DNA of 5,009 bases from Moraxellaceae bacterium UBA2032 (GTDB taxonomy: Bacteria; Pseudomonadota; Gammaproteobacteria; Pseudomonadales; Moraxellaceae): contig DDBM01000050.1 in the NCBI GenBank assembly GCA_002333125.1, positions 1 to 5,009 on the forward strand. The letters run 5' to 3'. Below are positions 1 through 5,009 of the stretch, piece after piece; the first letter of the stretch is position 1; every line of letters begins with the position of its first letter. The position numbers were made by a program, and so were the translations under genes. A model generated the notes under the pieces. It was not told the DNA's origin. It ran no database searches and was given only the letters and a program-made list of their open reading frames with translations.

Positions 1-1308
1 ATTCGCCGTCTAAGTACCCTTGATGCTGAGTTTGACAGCCAATTATCCGCTTTATTAGCGTGGGATTCGGTTAATGATGCTCAGTTACAACAAACTGTTG
101 TTGATATTATTGAGCGTGTCAAAACCCAAGGTGATGAAGCTCTGCTTGACTATACGCATCGTTTTGACCAATTGTCGGCACAAACAATGAACGAGCTAAC
201 CATTTTGCCCGAGCAATTATTGGCAGCGTATGATGGCTTAAATACTGAGCAGCGTAGTGCCTTAGCTACTGCCGCCGAGCGGATTCGTCATTATCATAGC
301 AAGCAAAAACAAGACTCTTGGCAATATAAAGAAGTAGATGGCACTATTTTAGGGCAACAAATTACCCCCTTAGACCGCGTCGGTATTTATGTTCCCGGTG
401 GCAAAGCCAGTTATCCCTCATCGGTATTAATGAATGCTATTCCTGCTAAAGTGGCAGGCGTTAATGAAGTTATTATGTGCGTGCCAACACCACGTGGCGA
501 AGTCAACCAATTAGTGTTAGCGGCGGCGTATGTGGCAGGAGTAGATAAAGTTTTTACTTTAGGCGGCGCACAAGCGGTGGCGGCATTGGCTTATGGTACA
601 GACTCAATTCCTAAAGTCGATAAAATTGTTGGGCCGGGTAATAGTTACGTTGCTACTGCAAAACGCTTGGTATTTGGCCAAGTGGGTATTGATATGATTG
701 CAGGGCCATCCGAGATTTTGATTTATTGTGACGGCAAAACACCTGCGGATTGGATAGCGATGGATTTGTTTTCGCAAGCCGAACATGACGAGCAAGCCCA
801 AGCGATTTTGATTAGCGAAGATGCCGATTATTTAACGGCTGTTGAAGAATCTATCGAAAAGTTATTACCTACCTTAGAGCGCGCACCTATTGCACGTGCG
901 TCTTTACTTGAGCGTGGTGCATTAATTTTGGTGCAAAATCAGCAACAAGCACTCGATTTAATCAATCGTATTGCGCCTGAGCATTTAGAGTTGTCTATAG
1001 ACAATCCAGAAGCCTTATTACCACAGATTCGTCATGCAGGGGCAATTTTTATGGGGCGTTATACGCCAGAGGCTTTAGGCGATTATTGTGCAGGGCCTAA
1101 CCATGTATTACCTACATCGGGTACAGCGCGTTTTTCGTCTCCATTAGGTGTATATGACTTTCAGAAACGCTCTAGTATTATTTACTGTTCACCGCAGGGT
1201 GCAAGTCATTTAGCAGGTGTAGCTTCGGTGTTAGCACGAGGCGAAAGTTTAACCGCTCATGCGCGCTCGGCTGAGTATCGTATGATTGGCGAAGCGAAGG
1301 ATGAATGA
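1..1308 (+). CDS. hisD: Histidinol dehydrogenase, 5' end cut by window edge
   Basis: HisD oxidises L-histidinol to L-histidine in two NAD-dependent steps in the cytoplasm, the end of histidine biosynthesis. The frame is open from base 1 and reads 435 codons to TGA at 1306-1308. Family proteins are about 430-440 residues, so only a few N-terminal codons are missing; TTG at 172 is internal. Visible family motifs include [36 protein letters not shown] and IAGPSEILI. By comparison with the E. coli enzyme, zinc ligands are Gln (codon 775), His (784), Asp (1081) and His (1258), and the catalytic Glu-His pair is in APEHLEL (979-984). In-window numbering (Q259, H262, E327, H328, D361, H420) nearly equals that of E. 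coli. No frameshift or missing catalytic residue is seen. The gene overlaps the small downstream frame by 1-4 nt, suggesting one transcript. Upstream hisG would be expected but is outside the window. Confidence 0.97.
   Translation: MRRLSTLDAEFDSQLSALLAWDSVNDAQLQQTVVDIIERVKTQGDEALLDYTHRFDQLSAQTMNELTILPEQLLAAYDGLNTEQRSALATAAERIRHYHSKQKQDSWQYKEVDGTILGQQITPLDRVGIYVPGGKASYPSSVLMNAIPAKVAGVNEVIMCVPTPRGEVNQLVLAAAYVAGVDKVFTLGGAQAVAALAYGTDSIPKVDKIVGPGNSYVATAKRLVFGQVGIDMIAGPSEILIYCDGKTPADWIAMDLFSQAEHDEQAQAILISEDADYLTAVEESIEKLLPTLERAPIARASLLERGALILVQNQQQALDLINRIAPEHLELSIDNPEALLPQIRHAGAIFMGRYTPEALGDYCAGPNHVLPTSGTARFSSPLGVYDFQKRSSIIYCSPQGASHLAGVASVLARGESLTAHARSAEYRMIGEAKDE
1297..1301 (+). promoter_or_regulatory. 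Shine-Dalgarno site deciding the start of the 80-codon gene
   Basis: AAGGA lies inside the last codons of hisD. It is 3 nt before the ATG at 1305 and 6 nt before the ATG at 1308. The usual spacing of about 5-9 nt favours the second ATG, which overlaps the hisD stop as TGATG. Either start implies translational coupling to hisD. Confidence 0.5.
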
Positions 1309-1547
1309 TGGATTTATCAGATAAATTTGTGCAATTTGCACAGTCAGGTAATCAGCAGCGTTTATCTGCTCAAGATGGACGTTTGTTGCAAGGTTGGATT
1401 ATGGAAGTCACAGAGGATTCTCTGTTAATAAGTACAGGTGCAGGCGAAAAGGGCAGTGATGTGTGGTTAAAGTTAGCCGACATCAACCTTAGCAGTCTTG
1501 CTTATTGGGATAGCAAAACTCAGCAGTGGTTAGCTTTTAGTATTTAA
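1308..1547 (+). CDS. Small uncharacterised protein coupled to hisD
   Basis: I do not recognise this gene. It encodes 79 residues from ATG 1308, or 80 from the adjacent ATG at 1305; the ribosome-site spacing favours 1308. There is no signal peptide or membrane segment, so a soluble cytoplasmic protein is likely. After a polar N-terminal stretch (about 1-25), alternating hydrophobic segments suggest four or five beta strands: RLLQGWIMEV, DSLLISTG, DVWLKLADI and a tryptophan-rich end (LAYWDSKTQQWLAF). This pattern would suit a small SH3- or Sm-like barrel, but that is inference with no motif proof. Overlap with the hisD stop (ATGATG/TGATG) and codon use similar to hisD argue for a real gene sharing its transcript. 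A role linked to histidine synthesis is not shown by the sequence; it may only share the transcript. Confidence 0.75.
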   Translation: MDLSDKFVQFAQSGNQQRLSAQDGRLLQGWIMEVTEDSLLISTGAGEKGSDVWLKLADINLSSLAYWDSKTQQWLAFSI

Positions 1548-1578
1548 AACGTATTTTTATATGGTGCGTGAAGCCTTT

Positions 1579-1688
1579 ATGGTTTTTTGTTAGTGCCTGC
1601 CGCAGGCCTTACTTTTGTTTAGGCAAAAGTAAGCAAAACCATTTGTGGTGCAGAACTCGGCATCCATGCCTCAAACAAGCTGCACCAC
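1579..1688. repeat. Composite palindromic element in the hisD-hisC gap
   Basis: The gap 1548-1737 has no gene, but most of it forms nested inverted repeats. Module A (1579-1642) has an outer stem ATGGTTTT (1579-1586) pairing with AAAACCAT (1635-1642). It encloses two abutting hairpins: GCCTG/CAGGC (1595-1599 with 1603-1607) and a perfect 10-bp stem CTTACTTTTG/CAAAAGTAAG (1608-1617 with 1624-1633, 6-nt loop). Module B (1645-1688) begins 2 nt later. Its outer stem GTGGTGCAG/CTGCACCAC (9 bp, 1645-1653 with 1680-1688) encloses GGCA/TGCC (1659-1662 with 1667-1670). No T-tract follows, so a simple terminator is unlikely. Its organisation resembles dispersed intergenic palindromic repeats (REP or MITE type) of proteobacteria; that identity is inferred, since only one copy is present here. 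Confidence 0.6.
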
Positions 1689-1737
1689 GCCATCCCTGAA
1701 ATACCCTTTGATTAAACATTAGAGTGTTATCGTCAAC

Positions 1738-2799
1738 ATGACCAATCAATCTTATTGGAGTCCTCTAGTCAGAGAACTCGTGCCATATACCCCTGGTGAA
1801 CAGCCTAAAGTCGCTAATTTAATTAAGCTCAATACCAACGAAAACCCGTATCCACCATCACCTTTAGCATTAAATGCCATGCAAGATGCGGTTAATGAGA
1901 GTTTACGTTTGTATCCCGACCCTGATGCGACCGCGCTTAAACAAGCGATTGCTAATTATTATGGCGTAGAGCGCAACCAAGTGTTTGTGGGTAATGGCTC
2001 GGACGAAGTGTTGGCTCATGCTTTTATGAGTTTTTTTAAGCACGATAAACCGATTTTGTTTCCTGATATTTCTTATAGTTTTTATAAGGTATATGCAGGT
2101 TTGTATGAAGTTGAATATCAAACCATTGCTTTAAATGAGCAATTTCAAATTAATGTCGCTGATTATCATGCCAATAATGGCGGCATTATTTTTCCCAATC
2201 CCAATGCGCCTACAGGTTGTGTGTTGCCTTTAGCAGAGATTGAAAAACTGTTACAAGCAAACACCCATAGCGTAGTCATTGTAGATGAGGCTTACATCGA
2301 TTTTGGTGGTCACAGTGCCATTAGTTTAGTAAATCAATATCCGCAATTGTTAGTGACACAAACTTTATCAAAATCACGTTCTTTAGCAGGATTGCGTGTA
2401 GGTTTTGCTATTGGCCAAGCACATTTAATTGAAGCATTAGAACGGGTTAAAAATAGCTTTAACTCATACCCTATGGATAAAGTAGCGATTGCAGGAGGAG
2501 TGGCGGCTTTTGAAGATAAAGCCTATTTTGCCCAAACCTGCCAAGCTATTATTGAGAGTCGTGAGCATCTCGCTACTCAGTTAAGCAACTTAGGGTTTGA
2601 AGTATTACCCTCAGCAGCTAACTTTGTTTTTGTGCGTCATCCTCAACATGATGCCGCGACTATTGCCTTAGCGTTACGCCAACAAGCAATTATTGTGCGC
2701 CATTTTAAATTACCGCGTATTGAGCAGTTTTTGCGAATTACCGTAGGCAAACCTAGTGAAAATGACGCTTTAGTTGGTGCTTTAACATCAATTTTGTAA
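1738..2799 (+). CDS. hisC: Histidinol-phosphate aminotransferase
   Basis: HisC is a cytoplasmic PLP-dependent fold-type I aminotransferase. It moves the amino group from glutamate to imidazole-acetol phosphate, giving L-histidinol phosphate. The 353 residues match the usual length of about 350-360. Family marks are [15 protein letters not shown] near residue 30, GNGSDE (85-90) for cofactor phosphate binding, NPNAPTG (154-160), VDEAYIDF (182-189, with D183 and Y186 facing the cofactor), and [14 protein letters not shown] with the Schiff-base lysine K212 and phosphate-binding R220. LRITVG (R333) should bind the substrate carboxylate. The residue before PTG is Ala157, where many aminotransferases have Asn. 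ATG 1738 gives the expected N-terminus, but the ribosome site is weak (GAG at 1722-1724, 13 nt upstream). The 190-bp structured gap separates it from the hisD unit, so it may have its own promoter; I found no convincing one. A biosynthetic aromatic aminotransferase of the same family is a less likely alternative, given the hisD neighbour. Confidence 0.95.
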   Translation: MTNQSYWSPLVRELVPYTPGEQPKVANLIKLNTNENPYPPSPLALNAMQDAVNESLRLYPDPDATALKQAIANYYGVERNQVFVGNGSDEVLAHAFMSFFKHDKPILFPDISYSFYKVYAGLYEVEYQTIALNEQFQINVADYHANNGGIIFPNPNAPTGCVLPLAEIEKLLQANTHSVVIVDEAYIDFGGHSAISLVNQYPQLLVTQTLSKSRSLAGLRVGFAIGQAHLIEALERVKNSFNSYPMDKVAIAGGVAAFEDKAYFAQTCQAIIESREHLATQLSNLGFEVLPSAANFVFVRHPQHDAATIALALRQQAIIVRHFKLPRIEQFLRITVGKPSENDALVGALTSIL

Positions 2800-2831
2800 G
2801 TTTTTTTGGTTAATACAGGAAATATAGCGTA

Positions 2832-3263
2832 ATGGAAAAAGCACAATATGCAGGTTTTTGGATTAGATGTTATGCCACATTTATTGATATATTGGCGATG
2901 TTGCTATTTATTTCTGTCCCATTAACACTGATTTATGGCGCAGCATATTGGCAAAGTAATCATGGGATTTTAGGTTTTTGGGATGTTTTTTTGGGATACA
3001 TTGTTCCGTTTGTTGCAACAATATGGTTGTGGACAACTTTGGGTGCCACACCAGGTAAACTGGTTGCCAAACTTAAAATTGTGGATGCAGAAACAGGTTC
3101 TAAATTATCTATAGGCCAAGCATTCATACGATATATTGCATATATTCCTGCGATGTTGGTATTTTTCTTAGGATTTATTTGGGTGGCTTTTGATAAAAAA
3201 AAGCAAGGTTGGCATGACAAAATAGCAGGTACAGTAGTTATTAGAGAGGATGGATTAGACTGA
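2832..3263 (+). CDS. RDD-family integral membrane protein
   Basis: This 143-residue protein fits the RDD family: small, mostly uncharacterised inner-membrane proteins, some implicated in ion transport. The first segment, YAGFWIRCYATFIDIL, carries the hallmark Arg12 and Asp19 at the start of helix 1 (about 14-38). Helix 2 is about 50-70 and is followed by the family motif GATPGKLVAKLKIVD (71-85). Helix 3 is about 101-120, then a basic tail FDKKKQGWHDKIAGTVVI ends the domain with Asp121 and Asp129. The family architecture appears complete. The gene starts 32 nt after hisC, so it probably shares its transcript; AGGA (2817-2820) is 11 nt before the ATG, a rather long spacing. All three Arg codons are AGA or CGA, and 5 of 16 Ile codons are ATA, whereas hisC uses no ATA. 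This may mean a different origin. No function in histidine synthesis is implied. Confidence 0.9.
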   Translation: MEKAQYAGFWIRCYATFIDILAMLLFISVPLTLIYGAAYWQSNHGILGFWDVFLGYIVPFVATIWLWTTLGATPGKLVAKLKIVDAETGSKLSIGQAFIRYIAYIPAMLVFFLGFIWVAFDKKKQGWHDKIAGTVVIREDGLD

Positions 3264-3270
3264 ATTTTAG

Positions 3271-3308
3271 GCTTACGCCGTTTATCAATATTGATAAACG
3301 GCATAAGC
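3271..3308. terminator. Long palindrome between convergent genes, probable bidirectional terminator
   Basis: A perfect 26-bp palindrome spans 3277-3302 (arm GCCGTTTATCA, centre ATAT). It extends by five more pairs (GCTTA/TAAGC) beyond one C/A mismatch, giving a 38-nt hairpin. It starts 7 nt after the stop of the RDD gene and ends 7 nt before the stop of the oppositely oriented protease gene, the usual place for a shared terminator. No strong T-run follows on either strand, so termination efficiency is uncertain. Confidence 0.6.
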
Positions 3309-3315
3309 ACTAGAT

Positions 3316-4476
3316 TTACTCTTGTTCTTCGGGTTGTTCAGCTTGAGGACGTGTTCCGATAGTGATTTCTAACTCTACCTCCTGACCATTACGTTTAACC
3401 ACCACAGGTATTTTGGTGTTGGGTTTAACTTTGGCAATCGTATTCATTAGCTGATTGGCGGTAGTCATTTTTTGGTTATTGATACTTAAAATAATATCGT
3501 TAGGACGCATACCACCTTGTGCCGCAGGGCCACCACGCATCACGCCAGCAATAGAGACACCTTCGCTCTTTTGATTGTTGAGTGAGCCATCTTCGTTAAA
3601 GTTTTGGTCAGCTTGTTTTATTTCTACCCCTAACCAACCACGCACCACCTGACCATGACTAATAATTTCTAACATCACCGATTGCGCTAATTGAGCAGGA
3701 ATCGCAAAACCAATCCCCATAGAACCACCCGAACGCGAATAAATGGCAGTATTAATGCCCACTAAATTACCTGATACATCAATCAGCGCACCACCCGAGT
3801 TGCCTGGGTTAATTGCTGCATCGGTTTGAATAAAGTCTTCAAAGGCGTTGATACCTAAGCCATTTCGCCCTAAAGCCGAAACAATACCTTGAGTCACGGT
3901 TTGCCCTACGCCAAAGGGGTTACCAATAGCCAAAACCACATCACCTACGTCATTGGCCGATGTTTTAAAAGCTAAAGTAGGCAAATCTTTTAAATCTACT
4001 TTAATCACCGCAATATCGCTGTCTGGGTCAGTACCAATCAGTTTGGCTTTGGCTTTGCGGCCATCATGTAAGGCCACGACAATATCGGTTGCCTTACCCA
4101 CTACATGATTATTAGTCAAAATATAACCGTCTTTAGACACAATCACGCCCGATCCTAAACCAGAACGAGGTTCTGATTCTTGTTGATTTAAGCCATGAAA
4201 CTCAAAAAAACGTCTAAAGGCAGGGTCATTCATGAGGGGATTAGTATTGTGTTTAACGACTTGCGTGGTAAAAATATTGACCACCGCAGGGGCAGCCGCT
4301 TTAACAGCAGGCGCATAAGAAACCACGCCACTGGCATTGCCTTGAATCGCAACAGGGCGTTCTTGACTTAAAGTGACTTGAGTTGGCGTAGCAGATTCGG
4401 TTTTTTCTTTGGGCTGACACGCTACAAGGCTGACTAAACTACAAGCAATCACAAGACGCGTAAGAGGGTGTGACAT
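3316..4476 (-). CDS. algW: DegS/AlgW-type periplasmic serine protease with lipoprotein signal
   Basis: This is an HtrA-family serine endopeptidase of 386 residues. Family members DegS and AlgW sense misfolded outer-membrane proteins through a PDZ domain and cut the anti-sigma factor (RseA/MucA), releasing an RpoE/AlgU-type sigma factor. The trypsin-like domain (about 55-265) has the triad His124 (TNNHVVG), Asp154 (DSDIAVIKV) and Ser227 (NPGNSGGALID). A single PDZ domain follows (about 278-376, starting RGWLGVEI), as in DegS/AlgW; DegP has two. The acidic tail is rich in Glu, Gln and Pro. The start chosen is ATG 4476-4474, with GGAA 8 nt upstream. An ATG at 4485 and a GTG at 4497 are also in frame, but 4476 gives the best signal peptide: MSHPLTR, a hydrophobic stretch, then lipobox LVAC with Cys20. 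Predicted lipid anchoring differs from the transmembrane anchor usual in DegS/AlgW. The name algW is by domain layout, sequence resemblance and gene neighbourhood. Confidence 0.92.
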   Translation of the reverse strand: MSHPLTRLVIACSLVSLVACQPKEKTESATPTQVTLSQERPVAIQGNASGVVSYAPAVKAAAPAVVNIFTTQVVKHNTNPLMNDPAFRRFFEFHGLNQQESEPRSGLGSGVIVSKDGYILTNNHVVGKATDIVVALHDGRKAKAKLIGTDPDSDIAVIKVDLKDLPTLAFKTSANDVGDVVLAIGNPFGVGQTVTQGIVSALGRNGLGINAFEDFIQTDAAINPGNSGGALIDVSGNLVGINTAIYSRSGGSMGIGFAIPAQLAQSVMLEIISHGQVVRGWLGVEIKQADQNFNEDGSLNNQKSEGVSIAGVMRGGPAAQGGMRPNDIILSINNQKMTTANQLMNTIAKVKPNTKIPVVVKRNGQEVELEITIGTRPQAEQPEEQE

Positions 4477-4545
4477 AAAAATCATTCCATATAACACGGG
4501 GAAGAATATACTTAGTCTTATTCTAAAATACCTTAAGAGTAAATA
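4477..4545. promoter_or_regulatory. Divergent promoter region between protease and NIF3 genes
   Basis: The 69-bp gap must drive both divergent genes. For the rightward gene, TATACT (4507-4512) is a good -10 hexamer, with a poor -35 (ATTCCA, 4484-4489, 17-bp spacer). TAAAAT (4524-4529) is an alternative without a -35. On the minus strand TAGAAT (4525-4520) is a possible -10, also with no recognisable -35. I see no clear operator palindrome. Confidence 0.35.
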
Positions 4546-5009
4546 ATGGCCTCTTTAACACAACTTAGCGAATTGTTACAAAGCACTCTAAAACCCCACC
4601 TATTTAATGACTATTGCCCTAATGGTTTACAAGTTGAAGGTAGGGCTCATATTAAACGTGTAGTGACGGGTGTGACAGCGTGCCAAGCCTTAATAGATAA
4701 AGCGATTGAGCTTCAAGCTGATGCTGTTTTGGTACATCACGGTTTTTTTTGGAAAAACGAAAATCCGTGTGTGATTGGGATTAAACAAAAGCGTCTTAAA
4801 GCCTTATTAGCACATGATATTTCGTTATTTGCCTATCATTTGCCCTTAGATGCGCATCATGAGTTGGGTAATAATGTGCAGTTGGCTAAAAAACTTGGTT
4901 TAGGCATGACCGAGGCGTTATATCCCGATAATCCTAAACAAGTGGGTAATATTGCCATATTAGATGAAGCGATGTTGGCGACTGATTTTGCTAGTTTGTG
5001 TGAGCGTGT
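4546..5009 (+). CDS. NIF3/YbgI-family metal-binding protein, 3' end cut by window edge
   Basis: The frame is open from ATG 4546 to the window end: 154 complete codons of a family usually about 250 residues long, so roughly the last hundred are missing. NIF3/YbgI proteins are toroid-forming di-metal proteins, often labelled GTP cyclohydrolase 1 type 2 homologues; their true substrate is unsettled. Visible marks are DYCPNGLQVEG (22-32), the metal-binding pair His64-His65 in LVHHGFFWKNE, and YHLPLDAH with Asp102. These match metal ligands H63, H64 and D101 as I recall them for E. coli YbgI; the C-terminal His and Glu ligands would lie beyond the window. A weak ribosome site AAGAG (4535-4539) sits 6 nt before the ATG. 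The gene is divergent from the protease gene, as expected from the Pseudomonas-like neighbourhood. No frameshift is visible in the part present. Confidence 0.93.
   Translation, partial: MASLTQLSELLQSTLKPHLFNDYCPNGLQVEGRAHIKRVVTGVTACQALIDKAIELQADAVLVHHGFFWKNENPCVIGIKQKRLKALLAHDISLFAYHLPLDAHHELGNNVQLAKKLGLGMTEALYPDNPKQVGNIAILDEAMLATDFASLCER

Noticed and set aside
5..13. GCCGTCTAA resembles the Neisseria DNA uptake sequence (GCCGTCTGAA)
   Set aside because: It lacks the G, is a single copy and lies within hisD codons for a conserved Arg-Leu-Ser region; nothing else in the window supports uptake sequences.
172..174. TTG as a start codon for hisD
   Set aside because: The frame is open back to base 1, and the upstream codons encode a normal HisD N-terminus, so this TTG is an internal leucine.
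604..801. Short minus-strand frame inside hisD
   Set aside because: It is fully antisense to conserved HisD catalytic sequence and has no domain features of its own.
2800..2807. T-run after the hisC stop as a terminator
   Set aside because: No inverted repeat precedes it, and the RDD gene starts only 32 nt downstream in the same direction.
2960..3310. 116-codon open frame on the minus strand opposite the RDD gene
   Set aside because: It lies antisense to a recognisable family protein, begins inside the intergenic palindrome and shows no recognisable motif; it mirrors the coding strand.
4743..4750. T8 run in the NIF3-family gene as a frameshift or phase-variation site
   Set aside because: The frame is intact, and the run encodes the conserved GFFW after the metal-binding His pair, so it is explained by codon choice.

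Overview
The window is ordinary chromosomal DNA from an AT-leaning gammaproteobacterium. It carries two histidine-biosynthesis genes (hisD, hisC), a DegS/AlgW-type periplasmic protease and a NIF3/YbgI-family gene. From memory, hisD-hisC followed by algW and a NIF3 gene is also the order in Pseudomonas. The HisC and protease sequences look most like Pseudomonadales (Pseudomonas/Moraxellaceae-like), but genus cannot be fixed from this sequence alone.

Layout: 1-1308 (+) is hisD, with only its extreme N-terminus cut off by the window edge. It overlaps by 1-4 nt a small unrecognised gene of about 80 codons (1308-1547, +). A 190-bp gap (1548-1737) follows, holding a dense set of nested inverted repeats (1579-1688). 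hisC (1738-2799, +) comes next, and 32 nt later a short RDD-family membrane protein gene (2832-3263, +). A long palindrome (3271-3308) lies between this gene and the convergent protease gene (4476-3316, -). The protease gene is divergent from the NIF3/YbgI gene (4546 to the window end, +), which is cut off by the right edge.

How the genes work together: HisD catalyses the last two oxidations of histidine synthesis and HisC the earlier transamination of imidazole-acetol phosphate. The DegS/AlgW family works in envelope-stress signalling by cleaving the anti-sigma factor of an RpoE/AlgU-type sigma factor. Here it carries a lipoprotein signal instead of the usual transmembrane anchor. The RDD protein and the 80-codon protein have no assignable role. 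The NIF3 protein is a metal-binding protein of uncertain function.

I see no RNA genes, CRISPR arrays, transposase genes or phage genes. The points most worth following up are the structured intergenic element inside the his cluster, the lipid-anchored form of the protease, and the unrecognised small gene coupled to hisD. I found no convincing new multi-gene system.
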